From: Temperatibacter sp965603205
Lineage (GTDB): Bacteria; Pseudomonadota; Alphaproteobacteria; Sphingomonadales; Kordiimonadaceae
Direction: 5' to 3'
DNA length: 64,000 bases
Assembly: GCA_965603205.1 (NCBI GenBank)
Contig: CBFDCC010000001.1
Span: forward strand, 296,481-360,480
In this document: positions 26,264-35,428 of the stretch, piece by piece
How positions within the stretch are numbered: the stretch's first letter is position 1
Layout of the letters: each line of letters opens with the position of its first letter
Notes under the pieces: model-generated
What the model was told of the DNA's origin: nothing
What the model saw: the letters and a program-made list of their open reading frames with translations, nothing else
Database searches by the model: none
Program-made: the position numbers and the translations under genes

Positions 26264-26722
26264 ATGTTAGATGATTTTGACGTCAAGATTATGGATGCTG
26301 TACAGGATAATAGCAGGCAAACGGCAGAGGCATTGAGTGAGCATGTTGGCTTGTCAGCCCCTGCTTGTCAGCGCCGTTTGAAAAAACTACGTGATGATGG
26401 TTTTATTGACAAAGAAATTGCCATTGTCTCATCAAAGGCCGCAGGAGGTTTTATGACCTTTGTTGTGCAGGTAGTATTATGTTGCCATGGGCCATCGAAT
26501 ACTGATGCCTTTATAAAGCGGATGAATCAGATACCAGAGGTACAGCAGTGCTTTTATGTGACAGGCGAATATGATTTTATTTTAATTGTTGTTGCGCGTG
26601 ATATGGATGATTACCAAGGGGTTATGGGTAGAATATTCACCGGGGACGAGGCTGTCGACCGCTATACAACGACGGTTTCAATGCGGACTACAAAGCAAAG
26701 CCTGCGTTTACCCCTCGGCTAA
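26264..26722 (+). CDS. Lrp/AsnC-family transcriptional regulator
   Basis: About 152 residues. N-terminal helix-turn-helix (TAEALSEHVGLSAPACQRRLKKLRDDGFI) and C-terminal RAM/AsnC ligand-binding domain (VVQVVLCCHGPSNTDAFIKRM...CFYVTGEYDFILIVVARD). Start taken at ATG 26264, which has GGAAA upstream; ATG 26252 would add MENC but has no site. It probably senses an amino acid and may control the neighbouring EamA exporter. Its stop is two bases from the stop of the convergent J-domain gene. Confidence 0.92.
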   Translation: MLDDFDVKIMDAVQDNSRQTAEALSEHVGLSAPACQRRLKKLRDDGFIDKEIAIVSSKAAGGFMTFVVQVVLCCHGPSNTDAFIKRMNQIPEVQQCFYVTGEYDFILIVVARDMDDYQGVMGRIFTGDEAVDRYTTTVSMRTTKQSLRLPLG

Positions 26723-26724
26723 TA

Positions 26725-27255
26725 TTATTTTTTCTTCGTTGGTTTTTTATCTTTGAGAAGATCGTAGGCTGTTTGCACGGCATGGAATTTCTCTGCTGCA
26801 GCTGGGTCGCCTGGATTGGCATCGGGGTGATACACCTTAGCAAGCTTGCGGTACTGTGTCTTAACCGCTGCATTATCTGCGTCGCTTTCTAGCTCTAAGG
26901 TATCAAAGGCGCGCTGTTCAGTACTGGTAAACCCGCTTTCATCCTTAGCGCCGCCCCAGCCAAAGGTGCGGCCCCCAGCAAATGCTTTTGCGCTTTCCGC
27001 GTTAGAATTACGCATAAATTTAAGCGCTTCTTCGTCTGACATGCCAGAGAAGAAATCCCAATTACGGTTATATTCAGCAGCGTGATCTTGACAAAAATAC
27101 CAGCGTTCTGGTGAACTTGGAGATTTAGGCGCCGGGTGCTCACCGCGCTCATTACAGTCAGAATAGTCGCACATCTGCACAGGCTCGGCTTCGGTTTCCG
27201 CGCCATAATCACCCCAGCGGGGAAAACCCCAATTTTTCATGCGTTCTGTTTTCAT
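26725..27255 (-). CDS. J-domain (DnaJ-like) cochaperone
   Basis: About 176 residues. The J domain is at the C-terminus (AFDTLELESDADNAAVKTQY, then RKLAKVYHPDANPGD with the HPD triad), and should stimulate DnaK ATPase. The N-terminal part has Cys/His pairs (CDYSDC...FCQDH) that could bind a metal. This N-terminal/C-terminal layout is seen in alphaproteobacterial J proteins. Start uncertain: ATG 27255 or 27240; a TTG at 27273 is also in frame. Confidence 0.88.
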   Translation of the reverse strand: MKTERMKNWGFPRWGDYGAETEAEPVQMCDYSDCNERGEHPAPKSPSSPERWYFCQDHAAEYNRNWDFFSGMSDEEALKFMRNSNAESAKAFAGGRTFGWGGAKDESGFTSTEQRAFDTLELESDADNAAVKTQYRKLAKVYHPDANPGDPAAAEKFHAVQTAYDLLKDKKPTKKK

Positions 27256-27308
27256 AAGAGCAGTATATAACAAGTTATTTTATAAAGTGTTACTAATCAT
27301 TTGCCTAA

Positions 27309-27348
27309 AATAAAAAAAGGCCCTCCACATACTATGTGGAAGGCCTTT
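27309..27348 (-). terminator. Terminator of pckA
   Basis: On the minus strand a 14-bp stem with one mismatch (AAAGGCC and TCCACAT arms, 27316-27348) is followed by TTTTTTTATTTT. It is 40 bases after the pckA stop. Confidence 0.9.
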
Positions 27349-27388
27349 GACTAGAAAATTCGTATAGAGCAGATTGCGGTAAAGTTGA

Positions 27389-28996
27389 TTAAGACAGCTT
27401 TTTAGGGGCTGTTGCTTTAACGCTATCATCTACATGGCTTTCAAACTTAGCAAAGTTATCTATAAATAAACCTGCAAGATGATCAGCTTTGGCATCATAA
27501 GCAGCTGTATCAGACCAAGTGTCACGTGGTGTTAGGATTTTAGTGTCTACACCATCGATCGAAGTTGGTACTTTAAAGCCAAAACGCTCGTCAGTGCGCA
27601 TCTCAGTGCCGTCTAGCTTGCCATCAAGTGCGGCATGCAGCATGGCGCGGGTCTGTTTGATTGGCATACGGTTACCTGTACCATATTCGCCACCAGTCCA
27701 GCCAGTATTCACTAACCAACAACGTACATTGCCTTCAGCAATTTTCTTGCGCAGTAGATCGCCGTATACTGCAGGGTGACGCGGCATGAAAGGACCGCCG
27801 AAACATGCAGAGAAAGTAGCCTGAGGTTCTTTAACGCCGATCTCTGTACCAGCTACCTTAGCAGTATAACCTGATAAGAAGTGATACATGGCTTGCTCAG
27901 GTGTTAGACGAGAAATAGGAGGCAGAACACCAAAAGCATCAGCCGTTAGCATGATGATATTGGTTGGCTTGCCGCCTTTATTTTCCGCTGATGTATTTGG
28001 AATAGAGGTAAGCGGATAAGCCGCACGTGTATTTTCAGCAAGCGTGTTATCAAACAAATCAAGCTCACGTGTTTCTGGATCCATCACCACATTTTCTACA
28101 ACAGTACCAAACATCTGTGTTGTTGCGTAAATCTCTGGCTCAGCTTCGGCGCTTAGATTAATAAGCTTGGCGTAACAGCCGCCCTCGAAGTTAAAGACGC
28201 TATCGTCTGACCAACCATGCTCATCGTCACCGATAAGGGTGCGGCTGCTGTCGGCTGATAAAGTTGTTTTACCTGTTCCAGATAGACCAAAGAAGATTGC
28301 CACTTCGCCGTCGTCACCAATATTGGCTGAACAGTGCATTGGCATGACGCCCTTAGCTGGTAGAATATAGTTTAATATAGAGAATACTGATTTCTTGTTT
28401 TCGCCAGCATACTCAGTACCGCCAATCAGCACCATTTTTTTGGTGAAGTTCACGGCGACTACAGTCTCGCTATTTGTACCCATAGTCGCAGGATCGGCGC
28501 GGAAACTTGGTAGATTAATAATTGTAAACTCTGGATCAAACGCAGCCGCTTCTGCCGCGGTTGGTTCGATCAACATTGTTTTACAAAATAGGCTGTGCCA
28601 CGCAAGGTTACCAATGGTGCGAACAGCTAGGCGGTTGTTTACATCAGAGCCACCCCATACGTCTTGAATGAAGAGGTCTTGACCTTTGGCATGTTCTATC
28701 ATTGCAGCGTGAACGACATCAAAATGCTCAGGTGTCATTGGTCTATTAACGGGACCCCACCAAACAGTTTCCTCAGTTGTTACGTCGCGAACAGTAAACT
28801 TAGCATTTGCTGAGCGGCCAGTGTGTTTACCAGTTTTAACAACTAGAGGACCGTGTTTAGCTAGTTCGCCTTCATTGCGGCGAATCGCTTCTTCGGTAAG
28901 TTGTGCTGGGTTTAGGTTCCAATATTCATTGGCAATGCCAGTTAAGCCGTGCGCACTCAGATCAGTGCTGCTGCGCTTATTTCCATGAATAGACAA
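27389..28996 (-). CDS. pckA: Phosphoenolpyruvate carboxykinase (ATP)
   Basis: 535 residues. It converts oxaloacetate and ATP to PEP and CO2, the first step of gluconeogenesis. The kinase-1a loop is FFGLSGTGKTTLSAD; GDDEHGWSDDSVFNFEGGCYAK carries the metal and kinase-2 residues, and NTGWTGGEYGTGNRM is conserved. The start is TTG at 28996, set by a very strong GGAGGA site nine bases upstream. Divergent from chvI, an order conserved in alphaproteobacteria, where ChvI/ChvG and carbon metabolism are linked. Confidence 0.98.
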   Translation of the reverse strand: MSIHGNKRSSTDLSAHGLTGIANEYWNLNPAQLTEEAIRRNEGELAKHGPLVVKTGKHTGRSANAKFTVRDVTTEETVWWGPVNRPMTPEHFDVVHAAMIEHAKGQDLFIQDVWGGSDVNNRLAVRTIGNLAWHSLFCKTMLIEPTAAEAAAFDPEFTIINLPSFRADPATMGTNSETVVAVNFTKKMVLIGGTEYAGENKKSVFSILNYILPAKGVMPMHCSANIGDDGEVAIFFGLSGTGKTTLSADSSRTLIGDDEHGWSDDSVFNFEGGCYAKLINLSAEAEPEIYATTQMFGTVVENVVMDPETRELDLFDNTLAENTRAAYPLTSIPNTSAENKGGKPTNIIMLTADAFGVLPPISRLTPEQAMYHFLSGYTAKVAGTEIGVKEPQATFSACFGGPFMPRHPAVYGDLLRKKIAEGNVRCWLVNTGWTGGEYGTGNRMPIKQTRAMLHAALDGKLDGTEMRTDERFGFKVPTSIDGVDTKILTPRDTWSDTAAYDAKADHLAGLFIDNFAKFESHVDDSVKATAPKKLS

Positions 28997-29382
28997 GGCG
29001 TTATCCTCCGCGGGAAAACAGTCACACCGCTAAGTGCGACCTATCGTGTTCATAATATGTGATGACTTTTGGGACCAGTCATCGTTAAGTTTTAAAACCA
29101 ACTTGTGAATCAGTCTTAAGAAGTGGCGCTAAAATTGCGGAAAACCATTCATAAATCAAGGCCAATCTTATGCCAGCGCTGTTATTTTGGGCAATCTTTT
29201 TCTATTTGCCTTGTTTTGGTCATTGTTTAGACCAAAATTCGACTTAAGTTTGAGACAATTCTATGGTAGCAACATATTGATTTTACTGGAGATACTACTT
29301 AACATAAGATATAGTTTCCTTAGGAACAATTAAATTTGCTAGATTATAAAAAAAAATCAAAAATATATAGTAAGGGGATCAA
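28997..29382. promoter_or_regulatory. Divergent pckA/chvI control region
   Basis: 386 AT-rich bases without an ORF. A symmetric operator-like inverted repeat TTTTGGTC (29214-29221) / GACCAAAA (29230-29237) with an eight-base centre sits near the middle, and a smaller odd palindrome TTCCTTAGGAA is near 29319. Promoters for pckA and chvI must be here, but neither can be placed with confidence. Confidence 0.5.
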
Positions 29383-30105
29383 ATGACAGCCACAATTGCA
29401 CTGGTAGATGACGATAGAAATATCCTTACATCTGTAACCATAGCTTTAGAGTCCGAAGGCTTTCACGTTCGCACCTATCCGGATGGTCAAAAAGCTTGGG
29501 ATGCTTTATCCAAATCACCAGCTGATCTTGGTGTGTTTGATATTAAAATGCCGCGCATGGATGGAATGGAATTATTGCGGAAGGTTCGTGAAGTCAGCGC
29601 CATGCCTGTTATTTTTCTCACGTCTAAGGACGAGGAAATAGATCAGCTGCTCGGCTTGCGTATGGGCGCTGATGATTATATTGCAAAACCCTTTTCTCAG
29701 CGGTTGCTTATCGAGCGTATTCGTGTGCTTTTACGTCGGGTTGAGATGATGAAGGCTAAGGCCGAGAACCCTGATGGTGAAGTGGCTGAAGCTGATCAAA
29801 TAGTGGAGCGCGGTGATTTAACCCTTGATCCTTTACGTCACTCTGTGGTTTGGAAAGGCGATCAAGTAACCTTGACCGTAACAGAGTTTTTAATATTGCA
29901 GGCATTGGTGTTTAGACCTGGTCATGTGAAAAGCCGTGATCAACTGATGGACGCTGCTTATAGTGATGATGTTTATGTTGATGACCGCACAATAGATAGC
30001 CACATTAAACGTTTACGTAAAAAATTCAGACAACATGATCAAGATTTTTCTGGTATTGAAACACTATATGGCGTTGGATATCGTTATACGGGCGTTGAAG
30101 AATAG
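29383..30105 (+). CDS. chvI: Response regulator ChvI (OmpR type)
   Basis: 240 residues. Receiver domain with acidic pocket D9-D11, phospho-acceptor D53 (VFDIKMPRMDG) and the K of IAKPFSQ; C-terminal winged helix (DYRTIDSHIKRLRKKF-like, TLYGVGYRY). Partner of ChvG; in rhizobia and relatives the pair controls envelope, acid response and central carbon genes. AGGGG precedes the ATG. First gene of a run through HPr. Confidence 0.95.
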   Translation: MTATIALVDDDRNILTSVTIALESEGFHVRTYPDGQKAWDALSKSPADLGVFDIKMPRMDGMELLRKVREVSAMPVIFLTSKDEEIDQLLGLRMGADDYIAKPFSQRLLIERIRVLLRRVEMMKAKAENPDGEVAEADQIVERGDLTLDPLRHSVVWKGDQVTLTVTEFLILQALVFRPGHVKSRDQLMDAAYSDDVYVDDRTIDSHIKRLRKKFRQHDQDFSGIETLYGVGYRYTGVEE

Positions 30106-30137
30106 GTTTTTAGGGCCCAGTTAAGGGGCATTCTTGA

Positions 30138-31823
30138 GTGAGTGACACACCAAAGCAAGAAAAAGATAAGACAGGCTCTAGGATTATTGCTAGCGGTAGC
30201 CGCACTAGGTATGGCCGCTATACCTATGGTCTTTCGCCTTTGATGGTGCGTATCCTGCTTGTGAATATGCTGGCCCTTGTAACGCTTGCGTTTGGTGTTT
30301 TATACCTTAATCAATTTCGTGATAACCTGATTGTACGCCAGATTAGCAATATATCTATTCAAGCCGAAATTATAGCAGGAGCGTTGGGTGAGGCCGCAGT
30401 GCCAGACAGTGAAGCCACCGTTGTAGACGTTGTGCCTGCTAGACAAATTATTGAACGCCTCATCGGCCCCACAGAACAATATGCGCTGCTCTTTAGACCT
30501 GAAGGTACATTAATAGCCGATAGTCGCTATTTGGCGGGTAATCCAAAGGTGGTTGTCGAGCAATTGCCCCATCTTAAAAATGATCGCAGATGGAAAGAGC
30601 GATGGTTAAGCGCAGTTTATTGGATGCTAGACTGGTTTGCTACCAACCCTGATGTGCCGCGTCATGTCGACCGTCAAGGGATGAGGGCTGTAGATTTTAT
30701 AGAGGTGGAGCAGGCCCTAGAGGGTAAGCGTAAGGTGCAGCTGCGCAAGCGCGACGATGGTACATTGGTTATCAATGTGGCAGTGCCCATCCAGCGATTT
30801 AGGCGTGTGTTAGGTGCTTTGTTGATTACCGCACAAACCGATGATATCGAGGCTATTGTTCGCGAGGAGCAATTTGTAATCTTACAAGTATTTTTCATCG
30901 CGATTACAGGTACGATGCTGCTTTCGCTGTATCTAGGTAGTACAATAGCTAAGCCCATACGCATTCTAGCGCGGGCAGCTGACCGTGTGAGGCGCGGCAT
31001 TGGACGTGAAGAACATTTACCTGAATTTTCAAACCGAAATGATGAAATAGGTGATTTATCCAGAGCGTTATCAGATATGACGCGCGCTCTCTATAATCAG
31101 ATTGACGGCATTGAACGCTTTGCCGCTGATGTGTCTCATGAACTTAAAAATCCTTTGTCGTCGATGCGAAGTGCGTTGGAGACCATACAGATGACTAAGG
31201 ACGCAGATGTTCAGGCAAGATTGCTTGCTATATTAAAAGACGATGTGCGGCGCTTGGATAGGTTGATCACTGATATTTCGGATGCATCTAGGCTTGACGC
31301 TGAGCTTACCCGTGGTCAGATGGGACTTGTTGATTTAGCAAAGATATTTGAGACACTTCTAGACGCCTATCAATCAACCTCTTGTGCTGGGGGGCCTACT
31401 TTAATCATTAATGGCGGTAAAAAATTAAAGAAAAATAGTTATCTCGTGCAGGGTATTGAGGCACGACTTGGCCAAGTGTGGCGCAACTTAATCGATAATG
31501 CCATCACCTTTACGCCAAAAGATAAAGCAATCCATATTAATCTGCGCATGAGTGGTAAAATAATAACGATCAAGGTTTGTGATGAGGGTCCGGGCTTGAG
31601 TGAAGGCGTGGAAGACAAGATTTTTGAGCGATTTTATTCCGAGCGCCCAGAAGAGGAAGAATTTGGCAATCATTCAGGTCTTGGACTTGCTATCTCAAAA
31701 CAGGTGATTGAAGCGCATGGCGGGAACATTACGGCTGAAAATATAGATGCGACGACGTCTAAAAAAATGAAGATAAAAGGCGGCGCATGCTTTTGCGTGA
31801 CACTGCCTAAATATCAGGGCTAG
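30138..31823 (+). CDS. chvG: Sensor histidine kinase ChvG
   Basis: 561 residues. Two transmembrane helices (VRILLVNMLALVTLAFGVLYL and FVILQVFFIAITGTMLLSLYL) flank a periplasmic sensor of about 190 residues; then HAMP, HisKA with H334 (ADVSHELKNPLSSM), and the ATPase domain (WRNLIDNAITF, CDEGPGLSEG, GLGLAISKQV). GTG start at 30138, preceded by AAGGGG. It phosphorylates ChvI. Confidence 0.95.
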   Translation: MSDTPKQEKDKTGSRIIASGSRTRYGRYTYGLSPLMVRILLVNMLALVTLAFGVLYLNQFRDNLIVRQISNISIQAEIIAGALGEAAVPDSEATVVDVVPARQIIERLIGPTEQYALLFRPEGTLIADSRYLAGNPKVVVEQLPHLKNDRRWKERWLSAVYWMLDWFATNPDVPRHVDRQGMRAVDFIEVEQALEGKRKVQLRKRDDGTLVINVAVPIQRFRRVLGALLITAQTDDIEAIVREEQFVILQVFFIAITGTMLLSLYLGSTIAKPIRILARAADRVRRGIGREEHLPEFSNRNDEIGDLSRALSDMTRALYNQIDGIERFAADVSHELKNPLSSMRSALETIQMTKDADVQARLLAILKDDVRRLDRLITDISDASRLDAELTRGQMGLVDLAKIFETLLDAYQSTSCAGGPTLIINGGKKLKKNSYLVQGIEARLGQVWRNLIDNAITFTPKDKAIHINLRMSGKIITIKVCDEGPGLSEGVEDKIFERFYSERPEEEEFGNHSGLGLAISKQVIEAHGGNITAENIDATTSKKMKIKGGACFCVTLPKYQG

Positions 31824-31835
31824 GAATATAGTGAT

Positions 31836-32261
31836 ATGCAATACCATGCCACCGTGGTCGATATTGATGGATTAGGCGTTATGCTGCGCGGTGATAGCGG
31901 CATGGGTAAATCAGACTTAGCTCTACGCCTTATTGAACGTGGAGCCAGTCTCGTCAGTGATGATTATATTGACCTAGCGATGCGAGATGGTGATTTATAT
32001 GCCACTGCACCTGAAAATATAAAAGGCATGATGGAAGTGCGTGGTGTTGGTGTGGTGAACGTTGTATCCATAGTGGTTGAAACTAAAATTGCGCTTGTGG
32101 TTGATTTGGTTGCGCAGGCAGATGAGCCACGTATGCCAGATGAGCATAATCATGTAGAAATGTTGGGCTTATCTTTGCCAAGGATAGAGCTTTATGCATT
32201 TCATGCTTCCACTCCTGCTAAAGTCAGAGTAGCCTTATTGGGCAGAGTTGAGTTTCTTTAA
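31836..32261 (+). CDS. hprK: HPr kinase/phosphorylase, short alphaproteobacterial form
   Basis: 141 residues, only the C-terminal catalytic domain of Gram-positive HprK, as is usual in alphaproteobacteria. Walker A is GDSGMGKS (19-26), followed by GASLVSDDYIDL and the signature MEVRGVGVVNV. It phosphorylates or dephosphorylates the regulatory serine of HPr encoded 1.4 kb downstream. Thirteen bases after chvG, so cotranscribed. Confidence 0.95.
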   Translation: MQYHATVVDIDGLGVMLRGDSGMGKSDLALRLIERGASLVSDDYIDLAMRDGDLYATAPENIKGMMEVRGVGVVNVVSIVVETKIALVVDLVAQADEPRMPDEHNHVEMLGLSLPRIELYAFHASTPAKVRVALLGRVEFL

Positions 32262-32286
32262 ATTTAGATGAATATATTGAGGGGTC

Positions 32287-33144
32287 ATGGAAAATAAACG
32301 GCGGTTAATCATTGTCACAGGCCTAAGTGGTGCTGGTAAAAGTACAGTCCTTAACGCCCTAGAGGATTGTAATTTTGATACAATCGATAATTTGCCTTTG
32401 CCGCTGGTGAGCGAGGCCGTTGAATATGCTTGTCCTGACAACAATTTAGCCATTGGTATTGATGCCCGCACCCGAGGCTTTAGTGCGGCTGCCGTTGAGA
32501 CATTGCTGGCTGAGCTGTCATTAAATCAAGGTTGGATTACAGAAGTATTATTTCTCGACGCGTCCGATGATGTTCTGCAGCAACGCTATAGCGAGACACG
32601 TCGCCGTCACCCGCTTGCCGAAGGCGGCCCTATCGAGCAAGGTATAAAAATTGAGCAGGATCATTTAAAGGGGGTTAGGTTACTGGCGGATAACATCATT
32701 GATACCAGTCAGTTTAAATTAGCCGATGCCCGCAAAGCCATTAAAGATCGCTATGACGATGCAAGTGCGCAAGGATTGATCATTAGTGTGACCTCTTTTG
32801 GTTTTTCAAAAGGGCTGCCGCGCAGTGCTGATTTGGTTTTTGATGTACGCTTTTTAAAAAACCCGCATTATGTGCTTGATCTGCGTGATTCTACGGGCCA
32901 GACAGAAGCTGTGGCAAATTACATAAAACAAGATGAAGGCTTTGCCCCCTTTATGAATCATGTCAGTGAAATGCTCGCTTTTTTAATGCCGCGTTATCAG
33001 GCTGAGGGTAAATCTTATCTGACTATTGCCTTTGGCTGTACAGGTGGTAAACATAGGTCGGTTATGGTAGCTGAGCAAATTGCAGTTTTGTTCAAAACCG
33101 CGGGTATGACGGTGCAAATTCACCACCGTGATATGCCTGTTTGA
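32287..33144 (+). CDS. rapZ: RNase adapter protein RapZ
   Basis: 285 residues. Walker A TGLSGAGKST (11-20), DNLPLPL, DARTRGF and the C-terminal signature FGCTGGKHRSV. In enterobacteria RapZ binds the GlmZ/GlmY small RNAs and directs RNase E to control glucosamine-6-phosphate synthase; whether that applies in alphaproteobacteria is open. Neighbours HprK, IIA and HPr match the usual order. Confidence 0.95.
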   Translation: MENKRRLIIVTGLSGAGKSTVLNALEDCNFDTIDNLPLPLVSEAVEYACPDNNLAIGIDARTRGFSAAAVETLLAELSLNQGWITEVLFLDASDDVLQQRYSETRRRHPLAEGGPIEQGIKIEQDHLKGVRLLADNIIDTSQFKLADARKAIKDRYDDASAQGLIISVTSFGFSKGLPRSADLVFDVRFLKNPHYVLDLRDSTGQTEAVANYIKQDEGFAPFMNHVSEMLAFLMPRYQAEGKSYLTIAFGCTGGKHRSVMVAEQIAVLFKTAGMTVQIHHRDMPV

Positions 33145-33251
33145 GGTATAAATTAAAATTATTATAAAAATAATCATTGAAGCAAAGCTCTGGGCTTTAT
33201 AGGGTCAATGAGAAAAGCTGATGAGTGAAGCAATAATTCAGGAGTGACAAT

Positions 33252-33650
33252 ATGATAGGTATGATTTTGGTAACCCATGGGCATCTGGCAAATGAATTTG
33301 TTGCTGCAACCGAACATGTGGTGGGTCCACAAGAAGATATTCGCGCCGTATGCATTGGTCCTGATGACGATATGGAAGTGCGCCGCCAAGAAATAGTAGA
33401 AGCTATTGCTGATACTAATTCTGGCTCAGGTGTTGTGTTGCTGACTGATATGTTCGGTGGTACGCCGTCAAACCTTGCTATTTCTCTGCTAGATAAGGAC
33501 AATGTCGAAGTTATTGCCGGCATCAATTTACCTATGTTGATCAAGCTTGCTAGTGTGCGCCGTGATGCTACGCTGGGAGAGGCTGTGGCCGCAGCTGAAG
33601 ACGCAGGCCATAAATATATCAATGTAGCTAGTAATGTACTTGGTGGTTAA
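33252..33650 (+). CDS. PTS IIA component, mannose/fructose type
   Basis: 132 residues. The phosphorylation site is H9 in LVTHGHLANEF; VLLTDMFGGTPSNLA is the family signature. There is no IIB, IIC or IID gene nearby, so this is a regulatory phosphocarrier that takes phosphate from HPr and not part of a sugar permease. GGAG precedes the ATG. Probably partners with the downstream HPr. Confidence 0.94.
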   Translation: MIGMILVTHGHLANEFVAATEHVVGPQEDIRAVCIGPDDDMEVRRQEIVEAIADTNSGSGVVLLTDMFGGTPSNLAISLLDKDNVEVIAGINLPMLIKLASVRRDATLGEAVAAAEDAGHKYINVASNVLGG

Positions 33651-33664
33651 ATAGGACTTTAGGC

Positions 33665-33943
33665 ATGGGTGAAGTCCTATCAGTAGATTTAGAAATACTT
33701 AACCGCAAAGGTCTGCATGCGCGTGCATCGGCTAAATTTGTTAAAACGCTGGGTGATCGCGCCGCAAACGTGATGGTAACCAAGGGAGGCTCGTCTGTTG
33801 GTGGTGCGTCTATTATGGGCCTAATGATGTTGGGCGCAGCAAAGGGCGATACTATCCATATAGAGGTCTTTGGCGAAGAGGCGGCAAGCGTTTTTGAAGA
33901 TTTAAAAGCACTTGTAAATGATAAATTTGGCGAAGCTGAATAA
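33665..33943 (+). CDS. ptsH: HPr phosphocarrier protein
   Basis: 92 residues. The phospho-histidine is H18 (KGLHARASAKF), and the regulatory serine is probably S49 (GGASIMGLMML), the target of HprK. It transfers phosphate from enzyme I, whose gene is not in this window. Fifteen bases after the IIA stop. Confidence 0.96.
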   Translation: MGEVLSVDLEILNRKGLHARASAKFVKTLGDRAANVMVTKGGSSVGGASIMGLMMLGAAKGDTIHIEVFGEEAASVFEDLKALVNDKFGEAE

Positions 33944-34129
33944 GCTTACAAAACCCATTACTAATTTTCATAGTCATTACACAGTTTGCTTAATGCATAA
34001 CAATATAAGGATATCTTTATATTTTAATTTCTTTTTAGCTATTTCTCTGTTATAAGCGCTGCAAATAATAATAGTGAAGCAGGAATACACCTGTATCTAA
34101 TCAATAAATTTATCGTGTAGGAGCTTAAA
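33944..34129 (+). promoter_or_regulatory. ahcY leader and promoter region
   Basis: 186 AT-rich bases. Immediately before the ribosome site GGAG (34120-34123), GTGTA (34115-34119) can pair with TACAC (34086-34090), competing with a small hairpin CAGG (34080-34083)/CCTG (34090-34093). This could control ahcY translation but does not match a known S-adenosylmethionine or S-adenosylhomocysteine riboswitch that I can recognise. Confidence 0.35.
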
Positions 34130-35416
34130 ATGACTGATTATAAAGTAGCTGATATGTCCCTTGCTGAATGGGGTCGCAAAGAAATTAGAATTGCTGAAAC
34201 TGAAATGCCCGGCCTAATGTCGCTGCGTTCTGAGTTTGGCCCTAGCCAACCTCTTAAGGGTGCGCGTATTTCTGGTTGTCTTCACATGACAATTCAAACG
34301 GCTGTACTGATTGAAACACTAACGGCGCTGGGCGCTGAGGTGCGTTGGTCATCATGTAATATCTTTTCTACACAGGATCAGGCGGCAGCTGCGATGGCGC
34401 AGAGCGGCATTCCTGTGTTTGCTTGGAAAGGCCAGACAGAAGAAGAATCAGAGTGGTGTATTCACCAAACAATTAAAGGCCCAGATGGTTGGGTAACTAA
34501 CATCGTTCTTGATGATGGTGGTGATCTAACAGGTATCTTGCATAAAGATTACCCAGAGATCATGGCAGCCTGTAAGGGTATTTCTGAAGAAACAACAACA
34601 GGTGTGTTGCGTCTTATTGAAATGGCGCGCGACGGCAAATTGCTCGTACCTGCGATTAATGTGAATGACAGTGTAACCAAGTCTAAGTTTGATAATTTAT
34701 ATGGTTGTCGTGAAAGCTTGGTTGACGGTATTAAGCGTGCAACTGACGTGATGATTGCTGGTAAGTTATGTGTTGTCGCTGGTTTTGGTGATGTTGGTAA
34801 AGGTTCTGCGGAAAGTCTACGCAGCCAAGGTGCTCGCGTTATCGTAACTGAAATTGATCCAATCTGTGCGCTTCAAGCGGCAATGCAGGGTTATGAAGTT
34901 CATACCATGGAACAAGCTGCACCTATAGCTGATATCTTTGTTACAACAACAGGTAACGTTGACATTATTACTATTGATCATATGCATGCCATGAAAGACC
35001 GCGCTATTGTTTGTAACATTGGTCACTTTGATAGCGAAATTCAAATTGCTTCACTTAGTAATTTTGCATGGGAAGAGGTTAAGCCACAGGTTGACGAAGT
35101 TGTTTTCCCTGATGGAAAGCGTCTTATTATTCTGGCTAAAGGCCGTCTTGTTAACCTTGGTTGTGCAACGGGTCATCCATCTTTTGTGATGTCAGCCTCT
35201 TTCACTAATCAGGTTCTAGCGCAGATCGAGCTTTGGGAAAATTCAGATAATTATGGCAAGCAAGTTTACGTATTACCTAAGCATTTGGACGAAAAAGTGG
35301 CGGCGCTGCACCTTGAAAAGCTTGGCGTAAAACTCACAAAGTTGAGCGCAGAGCAAGCAAAATATATCAATGTACCTGTTGAGGGACCATTCAAGCCAGA
35401 TACATACCGTTATTAA
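34130..35416 (+). CDS. ahcY: Adenosylhomocysteinase
   Basis: 428 residues. It hydrolyses S-adenosylhomocysteine to adenosine and homocysteine. Conserved motifs: GCLHMTIQTAVLIETL, SCNIFSTQDQAAAA, the NAD site AGFGDVGKGSAESL, NIGHFD and the C-terminus KPDTYRY. TAGGAG precedes the ATG. Followed after 12 bases by metK, so the two genes form an S-adenosylmethionine recycling operon. Confidence 0.98.
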   Translation: MTDYKVADMSLAEWGRKEIRIAETEMPGLMSLRSEFGPSQPLKGARISGCLHMTIQTAVLIETLTALGAEVRWSSCNIFSTQDQAAAAMAQSGIPVFAWKGQTEEESEWCIHQTIKGPDGWVTNIVLDDGGDLTGILHKDYPEIMAACKGISEETTTGVLRLIEMARDGKLLVPAINVNDSVTKSKFDNLYGCRESLVDGIKRATDVMIAGKLCVVAGFGDVGKGSAESLRSQGARVIVTEIDPICALQAAMQGYEVHTMEQAAPIADIFVTTTGNVDIITIDHMHAMKDRAIVCNIGHFDSEIQIASLSNFAWEEVKPQVDEVVFPDGKRLIILAKGRLVNLGCATGHPSFVMSASFTNQVLAQIELWENSDNYGKQVYVLPKHLDEKVAALHLEKLGVKLTKLSAEQAKYINVPVEGPFKPDTYRY

Positions 35417-35428
35417 AGGAATTATAAG

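Noticed and set aside
34078..34129. Known SAM or SAH riboswitch upstream of ahcY
   Set aside because: The leader is short and lacks the conserved cores of those classes as I know them; only the unclassified pairing is reported.
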